The notes below the pieces were generated by a model. It was not told the origin of the DNA. It was given only the letters and a program-made list of their open reading frames with translations, and did not search any database. Shown here piece by piece: positions 10,920 through 23,752 of a stretch of DNA of 64,000 nucleotides; the first letter of the stretch is position 1; each line of letters starts with the position of its first letter. Source of the DNA: Gigaspora margarita (lineage: Eukaryota; Glomeromycota; Glomeromycetes; Diversisporales; Gigasporaceae). The position numbers and the translations under genes were made by a program. The stretch lies in assembly GCA_009809945.1 (NCBI GenBank), contig WTPW01000590.1:127834-191833 (forward strand), read 5' to 3'.

Positions 10920-13900
10920 AAAGCGTTGGATTTCTCTATTTTCACTTCTTTTGCTATATTATCATCCTGTTCAAATTCCTGTTCTTCTTTTTCTTGCTCT
11001 TGTTCTTGTTTTTCTTCTTTGGTAAGTGTGTTAGGTCCATTTTTAATCATTTTATGAAACTTTTAACATTATAGTAAATGCCTTTCTTAAAATACTCTTT
11101 ACAATGGTAGTAATAGTATTCCATTGTTGCATAATAGCTATAATGATAGCCATGCCCACAAACCAGGACTTTGCCATCATTTAAAGGCTTATGACAGTCA
11201 ACACACATGTTAGATTCGGGTGGAAAATTTGAACTGTATACTATAATTAAAGTTTATTGTAAGAGATACTTTTTTTTTAAAAAAAAAAAGATATTTGGTT
11301 TATTTTTGTAATGTCAAAAATTTTTATTGATCTTATATGAATTTAATTTATCTAACTGTAGGTAAACATTTGGTGTCTATGACTTCATTCATAGTAGCTA
11401 AATAGTATTTAGATTTTTTTTGATGGATTTTGCTTTTCCCACGATTTTTGAAAATTTCTTGTAAATGATTAAGAAGAAAAAGCCTAGTTTTTTCAGTTAA
11501 AAAATTCAATTGTAATGGTGTATAAGGATATCATTTTGTTTTAATAAAAGTGTTCTGCAAGTTTTCATTATCTTGCATATCTATACTATCCCTTAGATTG
11601 TAGTAGGACACAGGCAAATTTGCCTGCGTTTTTGCACTTTTTTTGCTCTAATTTACTTTTTTTAAATATCAAGATAATTAAATAAAACTTTGTACAATTA
11701 TATTTGAAAATAAGGATTACTTTTTTGCAAAAAATGTTTTTATATTGTAAGAAAAAAATTTTAAGTTATATATAAGCTAAAAATAGATATCTTTAAGAAA
11801 AAAATTTTTTAAAAAATTTTATCACGATTTCTCTATAATCTTATTTAGTTTTAGTTTTAAAGCTATAGTTCTTAAAACAATATTGTAGTTTATATAAAGG
11901 ATGATAACTTTTATTATTGCAACTTTAATGATTTATTTGTNAAAATCAAGACTTGTATTAGAAGTAAAAGTTTTTTTTATAGATGGGAACATATAAAATT
12001 TAAAAAAATCTAAAGAAAAATTTTAATAGTAAAAATGCTAATACAAGAACNTTAAACTTTGATTATACTAAAGNTTTCTAATAATTTTAAAAAATTTTTA
12101 TAACAAAGTTACTAAAACAAAACTCAAAGAATATTTTTTATTTAGAAAAGGTATAGCTAAAATCAATATTTAAAATTTTATTAAAATTTTATTAAAATTT
12201 TTAAAATACGCAGGCAAATTTGCCTGTGTTACAATCTAAGGGATAAATTTAGTTAGTGTTTTTAAATAAATAAATTATTGAAATGCATACCAATTATATA
12301 AGCTTTTATAATATTCTCTACTATTAAATCTTTAGAAGTTTGTGCATGAATTTTGCTGTGAAAATTCTTGATATAGTATTCATTGAAATTTACTAAAGAA
12401 AGTTCAAATGCTTCAAAAAATGAATGGTTAGTATCTTGCTAATAAAATATATCAGATAAAAATACAAGTGGTGCTTTGTTATAATTATGTTGTTGCCATC
12501 GCAATATAAATGTCCAAATTCGAAATATTATTTTTAAATATTCATTAAATGAGCCAGATCAGAAAAGAACAGCATATATTTCTAGCACAGCTGGAACCAA
12601 ATTATCCAAGAGATCAAAGACTGTGCAGTATTCAATATCTTTGCAATTTGATCCTAATTTTGGCATAATTTTTTCTTTAACTTTATACTACCCACTATGT
12701 ACTAACTCTAATAGTAAGTTAATTCGCTATGGTTAGGGGTCTTAGCCAATATTTTTTTTGCTGAAAACAAAATGAAATAATTTTTTAAAAAAAGAATAAT
12801 GCACAATTATAGTTTGCTCTCTACTATTCAAAGAAATGTGCAATGGACCTAATAGGGGAATAAATGAACTGATTTCAGAGGGAATATTATAAGAAGAATT
12901 ATTTAAATTCACAATGCTTTACAAATAAAAGGCTGGCCTGGCCAGTCTGCTACAATAGGTGCTACATAATTATCTAAATGCTTTGTATCCTTATTAATTT
13001 TAATATCATTTGAAGTACATTAATGTAATCATATATTGTATATAAACCTTGCTCTTAAAACCCAATTAGCTAAATATTTTTAGTAGATTGTTCTTCTTTT
13101 TATTCATTTATTGCATCATCATAAACATGAACCATTAGTAATTCAATTTTATTAAAATCAAATTTTAAATCTCCAGATGCAATCTATTGTAATCTTCATA
13201 TTCCATATGAAAGTCAAAGATTCTATTATATTGATGTAATAACCTAAAACAAATATTGCTTGCATCATTATTCTGTAGATTATAAATATTTACATTATTA
13301 AAAATAATAGGAATTAGTGCACATAATTTTATGGGCTTGCAAATAAATGTTGCCAAATGTAAGGCTGTTGATAGTGTTGTTGCATTAGGGTCATGTATGT
13401 TATAATAGTCATTTAGATTATAAACAAGTAAAATATTATTCTAAAAAAATTATTTAATAATATATATAATAATAATAATATAAATTATTAAATTATATAA
13501 AAAAATAATTATGTTGTTTGTAAAAAATTTTTGAATATTTTGATAATGATCTTGAACAAGTTTTGTTTGTAATTATTGATTGTTTTACTACAAACTGTAA
13601 CACCCAAATTATGCAATATATCAATAGCAGCAGATGATATTCCAGATGCCGAGAAATACAAATGAACCTCTAATTAAAATTATTAACAAACATATTTCAT
13701 ATATTAGCCATCATGTAACAAAAACTAACTACTGTTTTTTTTTGCTTCTAATTTTTTGTGCATAGATCTTTTATTAGAAATTAAAGCCTTAACTATTTGA
13801 TCAAAAAACTTGTGCAAATAAGCATCAGTATTTTCTATCATTAATTGAAAATGAACAGGGCTAAGTTCAACAAAACTGGGTCTATCCCATTGCAATTGAT

Positions 13901-14220
13901 AAAGAACTTTCGTTAGGATTTAAACCTGATCTGCAAATACAAAACTATTGTTGGAAGAAGACTTTTTGGTATTACAATATGCGACTAGTTTATCATTAAT
14001 GTTTATTTCTTTTATTTCAACCAGGGTTTTTTGTTTGTATGACGATTGTGCTCTACTATATCTAAATAATGACTATAACATATTTCTTGCATAATTTTTA
14101 GATCACTATATTGTTTCTAATGTTTCTTTATTTTGTGTTTTATTATATGCAATAGAAGTAATTTTTTCAAAAAAGAGTAGAATTTCTATCACAATTTTGT
14201 ATAGAACAGGGACCTTTATT
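10920..14220 (-). pseudogene. Decayed multi-exon gene with C-terminal RING-like zinc finger
   Basis: Coding pieces run in order on the minus strand. They are 14215-14110 (VPVLYKIVIEILLFFEK), 13910-13740 (YQLQWDRPSFVELSPVHF), 13670-13515 (FSASGISSAAIDILHNLGV), 13440-13160 (VYNLNDYYNIHDPNATTLST), 12660-12260 (YCTVFDLLDNLVPAVLEIY ... FLSDIFY ... NFHSKIHAQT) and 11215-10925. The last has CVDCHKPL...CGHGYH...HC, a RING-like Cys/His pattern with some Cys lost, then an acidic tail. Stops split several pieces and a MITE (11589-12243) interrupts it. I believe this resembles a highly repeated uncharacterised family of Rhizophagus genomes, but I cannot name a function. A transposase is possible, given the flanking inverted repeats. 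Confidence 0.6.
11589..12243. mobile_element. Tc1/mariner-like MITE, 655 bp
   Basis: Ends TCCCTTAGATTGTA and CAATCTAAGGGA are inverted copies, flanked by TA (11587-11588, 12244-12245). Just inside both is the palindrome CAGGCAAATTTGCCTG. It has three single Ns. It is inserted in the decayed gene 10920-14220. Confidence 0.8.
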
Positions 14221-14619
14221 TTTTTCATAATAAAAATAAATTGGATAGCAAAAAAAAAGCATTCAAGACAAGCATCTTCAAAAATTTTTTTTATTAAAAA
14301 AAAAAAGAATTATACTTTTTAGTAATAACGATTAGTACTATAAAACACTGTATAGAAGTGAGTTATTCTATAGGGTCCCTTGTAAATATTACTGTATTTT
14401 TGTATTTTGTTCTATATTTTTGCAAATACCAGTAAAAACTAAAAATACCATATCTGATGACCTTAAAATGTACCCAGTACAAATCAAGGTACTATACAGC
14501 ATTTTGCGATTTAATGATATTGGCCAATCAGAATAAGCTATTGATTATTGACAATCCTCATGATTATAGCCAATCAAAATAAATTTATCTCATGCTCTGG
14601 TGGGTTGGTACTCTTATGT

Positions 14620-16637
14620 CACACAAATTCTGGGTTGAAGATCACTTATGAAAACAAATTTCATAATCAGAACCAATAAATTACAGGTTCTTGTATAACA
14701 AAATAAATGCAAAAAAAGCATAAAAAATTGTAAAATTGCAACTAACATGAAATTTTATTAAAAAAACTAACACTCGACGCTAATGTGAAAGTTTTTAGTA
14801 TAAAATTTTGCTATAGCATGAATTTTTAGATACTAAATTTATAAAAAAATTTCAAGATGCTATGATCCAACATTTTGAAACCGGTGGTTCTGAATTTGTA
14901 TGCCATAAGGACTATTTTTCTATACATATTTTTTGATAGGGGAGAACTAGTTTCTTAACTAGTTCTGATCTGAACTTTTTAGGGACCCACACCAGATGCA
15001 TCCCCTAAGTATGATAACATACAATGTGGTTTATAACATATTTAGTTAGTACAATTCTGAAAGACAATAAAAAAGAGATTTTTTTATAGTAATCATCATG
15101 CAATATTCAGAACTTACCAAATATGGGTTTCTTTTTTCTATCTCTAGATTTTGTACTACTTCAAATTTAATCAATACTAAAACTTGTTAAAAGTAATGTT
15201 TGGTTAAACAATTCTTATACAATAGATAAATATAGAACTATGGTGGCAATGCTTTTTACTATGATTTATCATAAAGAATTTTGTTACAAATCAATGCACA
15301 ATACTGTATGTGATTAAGGTTGATTTGGTACTTATATAATACAATTGCTAGAATTTGAATTGTGATAACATTCTTGATCATAATTTGCTCATCGATATTT
15401 TAGTCTTAACATTTTTGATTACAGATTTTATATCCAATCAAAAGCATTAAAACAACTTGATTATATTGCTACATTAATTTCAGCACACAGTAGATTGACA
15501 TAAAAATGAACACAAAATTGTGAGATAATTATTAATTAGCAAATAATCTGGATGGCTAAAGTTCCAAAATTTATGAAAAATGGAAAAATCTAGAAATCAA
15601 TCATCTAAATCTTTGGCAGAATGTAATTTTTTCTTAGTATTAGTTAATATATTCAATATTTTTATTAAATATTATGAATTATTTTTTATCTATTGCAGAG
15701 CTATTGTTATTGTTCTTGTACTTGTTCTTGAATTTAAGACTATTATACAAAATGCTTTCAAATTCGTGAAAACATTTAATTGGCTTTTTTTATCTATTTT
15801 TCACTCAAAATAGTTGGAATATATTAGGTAAACAGACAATAGAAGCAAATTTGGAAAATACATTTCATAATTTTAAAAAGAGTTGTGTTAATAATTAACA
15901 AATTCTTTCATTCTTATCTTTGATAATCAGAGATTATCATTTAATCAGCCCAATAAAAATCCCATGGAAAAAATAAAAAATGACAAATATTGAGTGAATA
16001 GATATGCAAATTTTATTGGGCCACCAATATTTATATCTAAAAAGCACATTTTTACTATTGGTTATTATAGCATTTGTAAATTTTATTCTACGGATAATCA
16101 CACAGCCTTAAATTATAAAAAAATGATCTGAATTGCAAAAAAGATCATAATTAATCAACTTTGTAACATTAAAACTCTAACCACATATTTATACATATAA
16201 AAATACACTAAGAAATTAGGTGCTCAAATTACTGTTCAGAAGCATTCAAAATGATCCATGCGATGATAGACAGGCAAAAATTAAGCATCAATATGGTCTA
16301 TGTAACAATAGGCAGATGTGATTTAAGCACCAAGTGATGTATAACATCACGTGGACCAATTAGATCCAAGATTTTGCAGAGTAATGCCAATTTCATTGCT
16401 GTAAAACCCTCTACTTCATTATTTGCATTACTCCGTTTCTGGTATCCACTTCGTGATATTCATCACTCCGTTTCTAGTATACACTTCATGAAATTTTCAA
16501 TATTATTCCATTTCTAGTACTAGATAGCTGCATGACATCATCACGCAAAACCAGGAAAAGAAGAATAGCTAGTAGTTAAATTTGAATGAATAATATAATA
16601 ATAAAGGAACAGATTTGGTGTATTCATTCAATTATAT
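14620..16637. other. Gene-free stretch with a dispersed repeat
   Basis: 15380-15850 matches 31140-31460 (shared TCTAGAAATCAATCATCTAA, then TGGC(A/T)GAATGTAA and TGTTCTTG(T/A)ACTTG). This is a dispersed repeat, and the 77-codon frame at 15580-15813 belongs to it. Otherwise no gene is seen. Confidence 0.5.
16427..16520. repeat. Tandem repeat, about 46 bp x 2-3
   Basis: CATTACTCCGTTTCTGGTAT is followed by CACTTCGTGAAATT-type bases. The unit recurs with decay at CATCACTCCGTTTCTAGTAT and ATTATTCCATTTCTAGTAC. Confidence 0.65.
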
Positions 16638-17014
16638 CAGCAAATTTATAATAGTATAATCTTACGTAAGGTCTTACGAACCATAATATAAGCAAAATAT
16701 TATGTAATATATTTCAAAATATTTCGAAATATCAAATTTTCGAAATATTTCGTAATATATTTCGAAATATTTTGAAATATATTACGAAATATTTTGAACC
16801 CCTTTCAAAATATTTTAGAACTAGGAAACCAAGCTGGATCAGTAAATCTGTAGTTCGAAATAGTTTGAAATAGTTCAATAGTGTTCAAATTCTGTACTAA
16901 AAAAGATCAGATTAGATCTTTTGTTTATAATTAGATCTTCTATTTTTTTATTAAACAATTAAAAGATCTTTAACAATTACAAAAATTCGCCGGGTAAAAA
17001 AAAAAAAAAAAAAA

Positions 17015-17435
17015 NNNNNNNNNNNNNNNNNNNNNNNNNNNNNNNNNNNNNNNNNNNNNNNNNNNNNNNNNNNNNNNNNNNNNNNNNNNNNNNNNNNNNN
17101 NNNNNNNNNNNNNNNNNNNNNNNNNNNNNNNNNNNNNNNNNNNNNNNNNNNNNNNNNNNNNNNNNNNNNNNNNNNNNNNNNNNNNNNNNNNNNNNNNNNN
17201 NNNNNNNNNNNNNNNNNNNNNNNNNNNNNNNNNNNNNNNNNNNNNNNNNNNNNNNNNNNNNNNNNNNNNNNNNNNNNNNNNNNNNNNNNNNNNNNNNNNN
17301 NNNNNNNNNNNNNNNNNNNNNNNNNNNNNNNNNNNNNNNNNNNNNNNNNNNNNNNNNNNNNNNNNNNNNNNNNNNNNNNNNNNNNNNNNNNNNNNNNNNN
17401 NNNNNNNNNNNNNNNNNNNNNNNNNNNNNNNNNNN
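17015..17435. other. Assembly gap (421 N)
   Basis: A run of N is bounded by poly-A on the left and a T-rich stretch on the right. The homopolymers probably stopped the assembly. Confidence 0.99.
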
Positions 17436-17639
17436 TTCTTTTCTTTTTTTTACATTTCGAATTGTTTCGAAATATTTTAGAACTGAAAAATCAAGCTAGA
17501 TCAGTACATCTGTACCCTGCATCATTCCAAGAACGCGTTTGACTATTATTTTTGAAATATTTTGAAATGTTTCGAAATGTTTCGATGATCATAGTACAAA
17601 TCAGATTAGATCTTTGTTTATTTTTTTTGTATATAATTT

Positions 17640-18480
17640 AGATCTTCTATCAATTTTACATTGTTTTTCGTTTTCGTTTTGTTTTTTTTTGGTTCGTTTC
17701 ATTTTGTTTAGTTTTGTTTAGTTTTGTTTAGTTTCGTTTTGTTTTTTCATTTTTTACATTTATTTATTATTTTTTATTTTTTTTTATTTTATTTCTACAA
17801 AAACACCAACTCTAACTTTTGGCACTTTGCAAGAAATCTAACAACCTTTCGAAACTATGCGCAAGCCAACTCAGCCTTCCTACACATTGCAAGAACACAC
17901 AACTGATTTCACCAACAATTTCTAAATTTCGAAGAACACCTCTTTAAAGAAATAAAGGTTTAGTTAGCACTTCATTTTTTTTTCATTTGACGTTTTTGTT
18001 CTTTTTGTTTTTGTTTTTGTTTTTTTTTTATTTTTTTTTATTAATTTATTTTATTCTGGCACTTTGTGAGAAAAATAACCTAGGCTTTTTTGACACTTTG
18101 CAGGCAAACCCAGACTTTTCTGGCACTTTGCAAGAATACATACAACTTGAATTCAGCAATGTTGTCACGAACTCTACTTTAGAAAAATAGAGATTTGGGG
18201 TTTTATTTTTTTTATTCAGTTTGCTTACATTTCATTTTTTTGTTTGTTTTCTTTTACTTATTTCTTTAATTTTTATTTTTTTTTATTTATTTCAGCACTT
18301 TGAGAAAACCTTTGACGATTTCAAAATTGCAAGAATATAAACTTAAAAAAATAGAAAATTTTGGGCTTCGTTTATTTTTTTTATTTAGTTTGCTTACATT
18401 TTTGTTTTTTGGTTGTTTTATCCTTTTGAGAAATATTTTTTATTTTTTCACTTCTTTGAAGTATTTAGAAAAAGTGAGCA
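17640..18480. repeat. T-rich low-complexity block with GGCACTTTGCAAGAA repeats
   Basis: Long T/G-rich runs of GTTTTGTTTA type alternate with at least five copies of (G)GCACTTTG(C/T)(A/G)AGAA (17820, 18058, 18092, 18123, 18295). Spacing is irregular. The short frames here follow the low-complexity sequence and are not supported as genes. Confidence 0.65.
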
Positions 18481-18629
18481 AAACGTCATTATAGCCAAAA
18501 CAAAAGAAGTAGTCAAAGCGAAGACGATAGAAAACAAAGAAGTGAAGATAATAGCTAACTATGGGGTGAGCAAAAATAAGTGTATAGGGCTAGTTTTTTG
18601 TATATAGTAATAGAATTAGATGTGACGAA

Positions 18630-19590
18630 GTGCGAAAGTATTTAAAATAATATGTAATTATGTAAAAATAATACTGTAAAGAATGTATAATATTTAAAAT
18701 ATAATATATAATAAAATATGTAATATTGTTTAAAAATTTTTAAATATAATTAAAAATATAATAATAAATAAAAAAATATAAAATTTTATATTAAATTGCG
18801 AAACCGTGCGAAATATTGTAAAAACCTGTAAAAAAGCATGATTATGTGAATATGTATATCGTTTAATTATTTTTAAAAAATTTTGAAAATTTGCGAAAAT
18901 TTGCAAAATATTGCGAAACAATGTGAAAATATCAAAATATTACCTCCTGTGCGTATTAGTTTATTGATCTGCATAAGTACACGACCCCTGTAGTAGAGGT
19001 AGTTTTGCATTTTTTTTATTTGCAATATATTTTGAAATATTTCGAAATAATAACCGTAATATTACCGTAATATGATGTAATATATTACGTAATATGCCAC
19101 GTCGATCGTNGTGCGAAAGTATTTAAAATAATATGTAATTATGTAAAAATAATACTGTAAAGAATGTATAATATTTAAAATATAATATATAATAAAATAT
19201 GTAATATTGTTTAAAAATTTTTAAATATAATTAAAAATATAATAATAAATAAAAAAATATAAAATTTTATATTAAATTGCGAAACCGTGCGAAATATTGT
19301 AAAAACCTGTAAAAAAGCATGATTATGTGAATATGTATATCGTTTAATTATTTTTAAAAAATTTTGAAAATTTGCGAAAATTTGCAAAATATTGCGAAAC
19401 AATGTGAAAATATCAAAATATTACCTCCTGTGCGTATTAGTTTATTGATCTGCATAAGTACACGACCCCTGTAGTAGAGGTAGTTTTGCATTTTTTTTAT
19501 TTGCAATATATTTTGAAATATTTCGAAATAATAACCGTAATATTACCGTAATATGATGTAATATATTACGTAATATGCCACGTCGATCGT
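18630..19590. repeat. Apparently exact 481-bp tandem duplication
   Basis: 18630-19109 and 19111-19590 appear identical, separated by a single N at 19110. Base identity over 480 bp in such a mutable region, with an N at the joint, points to a scaffolding overlap rather than biology. The duplicated 63-codon minus-strand frames (18730-18921, 19211-19402) are therefore one sequence counted twice. Confidence 0.85.
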
Positions 19591-19979
19591 AAGATTTTCG
19601 TCATATTATGGGCCGTAATATCTTACGTAAGATTACGTATATATAATTCACTGATGTAGGTTATAAGTAGTAGTCATACTCTAGGGTACAATAACCTGTT
19701 AACTATTGGCTATCTGAATATCTGAATTATAAAATTAATAAACAGATAAATTATTGAGATATCCAAAATACAATTATAATAATATTTTAATTTGCATATT
19801 ATTTATATCCTAGTGTCACCAGATATAAAACTTGTCAACATCATAAATTTAATGTATTTAAATAAGAATATAATAATTTTAATATTTTGTTCATTTGTTA
19901 TATTTATTTAAAAGGTCGATATTACACTTTAAACTTATACTGGCTTTAGTTATATAATAACAATTATTATATTATATAT

Positions 19980-20340
19980 ATGGATACATACTTGTATAGT
20001 AAGCATTTATTTTATTTTTCTACTAGTTTGATAGGTGGTGCTTCGCTCCACCTATCTTATTCAGTTTTTATTTGTCTAGCAACTTATTATCAAATTCTGC
20101 TATAGAACTTATCATATATTGCAGTGCTCAGAGTATGAGGTTAAATTTGATTATGTTGTATCAGGACTGCAGTATATTGTTAAGGTTGAGTTAGTTTGCA
20201 TTGAAATTATCATTATGTGTTGCTATAAAAATTTTGTTAAAACTTACCTACCCCAGAATTATTTTGTATTGGTGAATGTCAACTTCAAAAATAAGTGTCG
20301 CAAAGTGAAAATTTGATTTTTTATGATTTTTGCTATTTCA
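19980..20340. repeat. Dispersed repeat related to 30370-31120
   Basis: A hairpin GGTGGTGCTTCGCTCCACC (20034-20052) precedes sequence with GGTTGAGTTAGTTTGCATTG and TTGGTGAATG...AAATAAGTG. The same words occur at 30480-30560 and 31060-31110. The 65-codon frame at 20119 lies in it and is not supported as a gene. Confidence 0.5.
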
Positions 20341-20353
20341 TCATAATTAGGAT

Positions 20354-20501
20354 CAGTGTTGGGCAATATGGACATTTGGACATATTAAAAATAATATGAC
20401 AAAATATGGATATTGTAATTTATGGACATGGACATATAGATTTGGACATAGTCCAAATTTTTTAAAAATATAGAATAAGCTTATACCAAGTGCCAACACT
20501 G
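20354..20501. mobile_element. hAT-like MITE, 148 bp
   Basis: CAGTGTTGGGCA at the left end mirrors TGCCAACACTG at the right end. The flanks ATTAGGAT (20346-20353) and ATTAGAAT (20502-20509) match 7 of 8. The interior repeats ATGGACAT and TTTGGACATA. Confidence 0.85.
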
Positions 20502-20732
20502 ATTAGAATCATTTTGTATTCTTAATTCACAATTTATGTACATACTGTATTTGATTACTAATTTATCAGTTATAGATCGATTATGTAAGTATAACAACAA
20601 TCGTTGCTATAATTAAAATTATAATTTTTGAAAAACATTGCACTGGAAATAAATTTTTATTTAAATAATACATACATTAGTTGCGATTTAGTTTCTCACC
20701 TGTATAATGCAGGCTGGCCAACAAATGAATAA

Positions 20733-21044
20733 GGCCAGAGCAAGTTGATTATGTGTTTTACATTACTCTACTCTCTCCTCCAGGAGAGAGGGGTGGTTTA
20801 TATAGTAAATTTTAAAAAAAATTTTCCTATTTGTTCCATAAGATATAAAAATTTTCTGAAATATTCCATCGAGAAGTCATTATTGGCATAAATGAGTTTA
20901 ATGGGTGCTTGCTGGATGTCTCATTGTTTTAGATTTTCAAAGACAGGATTAAGGTCAACCTAGTTCTATGTATATCTTTCTAAATTTTTTTTACTATGAG
21001 TAGAGAGAGAGTAATGTAAAACATATAATCAACTTTGTCTGACC
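20733..21044. mobile_element. Harbinger-like MITE, 312 bp
   Basis: GGCCAGAGCAAGTTGATTAT begins it and the mirror (ending GTCTGACC) closes it. TAA flanks both ends (20730-20732, 21045-21047). It belongs to the same family as 23753-23964, 55078-55344 and the split copy at 5752/9256. Confidence 0.85.
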
Positions 21045-21286
21045 TAAGCAATTGCTATGAAAATTGCAGGATTCAAACTATTCTCTTCAGATATACTAGG
21101 AATATATTTAATAATTCAGGAATTTTTTATTTCTTATATTTTTGTGTGAGGGCAGTTCAAATACACATGTAGTTATACCATTATATAATAGTTATATCTA
21201 TACTACAAGGAAAGGATGGAAATAAAAAAATTTTCAGATGCCAGATAACCCTTTTATTAGATGATAGTGCTGAATAACAATGGTAA

Positions 21287-21855
21287 GGGAGCTGTCATAA
21301 ATCAGGTGATTTCCATCTCTTAAGGGGCTACCCCTACCCACACCTGACACCTTATTAGCCAATCAAATTGTGCAAAAAATTTATATATTAATTAATAAAA
21401 AACTTTGATATTATGTAACTTTTGATCTACCAAACCATTTTAGATGATTTAACTACCAAAATGATCCTCTCAAAGAGAGGATTCTAACAAGCCCAAAACT
21501 ATTAAAATCCAATTACTAGATCGTAAGATCAATCTAGATTTATATAATATTATATAGTTATTAAAATATTATATAATATTTATAGTAATACAAATCTATA
21601 TCGATATTACGATCTAGTAATTGGAATTTAATGATTTTAGATTTGCTAGAATCCTCTCTTTAGAGGATCATTTTGGTAGTTAAATCATCTAAATTGGTCC
21701 TGTAGATAAAAAGTTATTTAATATTAAATTTATATATAAATTTATAATTTTAATTATCATTTTGGCCAGAATTTGATAATTCCGGCCAGAATTACACCTG
21801 ATACATTGGCTAACCCACCCACCCACCAAAAAATCACCTGATTTCTGTCAGCTCC
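21287..21855. mobile_element. Harbinger-like MITE, 569 bp, GGGAGCTG ends
   Basis: GGGAGCTGTCATAAATCAGG, then TGATTT, at the left is mirrored at the right (AAATCACCTGATTTCTGTCA, then GCTCCC). TAA flanks both ends. Its centre is an AT-rich hairpin (21410-21740) whose arms carry ACTACCAAAATGATCCTCT and ACAAGCCCAAAACTATTAAA. That makes it a relative of the large palindromes at 3668 and 7150. Confidence 0.8.
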
Positions 21856-21859
21856 CTAA

Positions 21860-22700
21860 AGTTTCAGGAACAAGTTTCTACCTAAAAGGGTTTTGCTTTT
21901 TTTATCCATTCATTCACATCATATATGCATGTTGCGTTTGCATGTGTGGCGAATAAAAGTGTCATGCATGTGTCGTATATATATGTGTACAATAATGATT
22001 TTTGTAAAAAAGTTGCACATAACAATTGCACAAAGTACTGTACATATGTATAATCGCAAGTGCAATAACAAGCAATAATAAAAACATGAATAAGAGAATC
22101 TAATAATGTTGCAAATTAGCCTATGATAGCAGAGTGATATTTTGATTTGTGAATTCGATCAAATGTTTGCAAACATTACATACATACATAATGTTAAATT
22201 CTGCACTTAAACATTATGATGTGCATCTTATAGTACTATATTTATCTATTGTATAAAATTATTTAACTGAACATTGCAATTAAAGTGAATGACAATCGCT
22301 ATAAAAAATGTTTATTATTATTGTCTTTCAGAATTGCACTAACTAAATATATTTTTATAACTAGAATTCAAAATATGCATACAGATTTACTGCCTCGCAA
22401 CTCAAGTTTCATCTTAATGTGATGATTATAGCAGACGAATTAATACCCATTTGAATGCAACAAGTTTTTTTATATATGTTGTGCATTAGAGTGATTATTC
22501 ACAATTAATATGGTCCACAAATAAGTTGCATATGTACAGGATTTTTTCATATATGTTAGTTGATCATGATAACTCATGCATGATATCCATAAATGTAGTT
22601 AAGAAAAAAATTTTTAAAAAACAATTTTGCCTGATCAGTTTGTTTCTGGCATATCCCTGATTAGTTAACTTTATGATCTGTTGACTTCTGTCAGCTGACA
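21860..22700. other. No supported gene
   Basis: AT-rich with ATATATG/CATATAT words. The 61-codon frame at 21893-22078 is not convincing. Confidence 0.4.
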
Positions 22701-22714
22701 AAAAAAAATCAGTA

Positions 22715-23155
22715 ACAGACCGCCAGGGTGAGTATTAAGTTTAATTCTTTTTACTTTAATGATGGGTTTCAAAAGAATGTATGTATAATAACCATAATTA
22801 TTTGTTCATTTAATAAATACCAGAGTGAGTACGAGATGTAATTTTGTTCACTTTAATGATTATGTTTTAGAAGAATATGTGATTAACTTATCTAAATAAA
22901 TATGAAGTTTAATTCTGTTCACTTGATGATTGTGTTTCAAACAATGCATGATTAACTTTAATTATTTAAGTATTCAATAAAATTAATAAGGTGGATATTA
23001 TGTTTAATTCAGTTCACTCTAATGATTGTGTTTCAAGAAAATCATCTAATCATTTAATAAATCATCAGGGTGAATATGAAGTTTAATTCTGTTCACTTTG
23101 ATGATTTGTTTCAAGGTGATGTATGATTAACCATGATTCATTTAATCATTGTGAA
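22715..23155. repeat. Tandem array, about 85-95 bp x 5
   Basis: Units read (AG)GGTGAGTA(T/C)... GAAGTTTAATTCTGTTCACT, TTGATGATTGTGTTTCAA, then TGATTAAC(C/T)AT and AATAAAT. A sixth, isolated unit is at 24520-24615. Units differ by substitutions and short indels. Confidence 0.8.
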
Positions 23156-23159
23156 AGTA

Positions 23160-23750
23160 GTGGGAATAGGGTCTATAGCTAAAAACTACTAACAACATCT
23201 CTATCCAAATAAACCAATATTCTTAATTGCACAAGATGCCTGAACCTTGAAATTGCAAGCAGAAAGAGGCATGGTTGATTTGATCTGAATCTCGAGGTTC
23301 TTTAGGGTCTTGCTGTGGCATGGTCAAAGCAAAGCTAAGTATTTCTTAGATTTCTTATAAAAGTCTTTGGTTGATGGTTTGTTTTAAGTCCACTCTATTT
23401 ATATATCTCTTCTTCTTTGTTCCTAGGACGTAAGGGCATAAGGGCGAGAAGGTTCCAGTTTAATCATTAACAATCATCACATGATTATAGAATTAGGCTA
23501 ATATGAATTCGATACATTGTAGGGAATTATCAGTTTATAGCACTAGCTACTTTGAACTCAAAGTTTATATCGAGGATACTAGAGATAACACTTCTACTCT
23601 GATTTCGAAGATTAGAACTAAACCGTGTTTAACTTTACTAAAACTCACACTGAGTTGAACTACACTAAATTAATTCTTTATTGAAGAAAAATGGGTATTA
23701 TATACTTTTTCTCCTCTTAATAAATACATGAATTTTAGATTAACTCTACT
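23160..23750. other. Unique stretch, no supported gene
   Basis: Slightly less AT-rich than its surroundings. No long frame or motif was recognised on either strand. Confidence 0.35.
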
Positions 23751-23752
23751 AA

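Larger units (their letters stand above)
10614..14610. mobile_element. Candidate TIR element carrying a decayed gene
   Basis: Near 10626 the sequence CATGAGAGAGATTTATTTTG and following ATTGG recurs inverted at about 14565-14600, where the mirror reads CATGAGATAAATTTATTTTG. Similar bases continue inward (a second CCAATCA at both ends). Between them lie the minus-strand pseudogene and a MITE. The repeats are imperfect and a target duplication was not identified, so this could also be two independent copies of a short repeat. Confidence 0.4.
16638..19653. mobile_element. hAT-like element with ATTTCGAAAT subterminal repeats
   Basis: The left end CAGCAAATTTATAATAGTAT, then AATCTTACGTAAG, mirrors the right end, which on the other strand reads CAGTGAATTATATATACGTA, then AATCTTACGTAAG. 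Both flanks hold many copies of ATTTCGAAATATT. No 8-bp duplication is recognisable. The body includes the assembly gap and a duplicated block, so its true length is unknown. No transposase is visible. Confidence 0.55.

Noticed and set aside
10720-11025. 101-codon plus-strand frame
   Set aside because: Its second half is antisense to the acidic tail of the decayed RING-like gene, which gives a much better protein on the minus strand.
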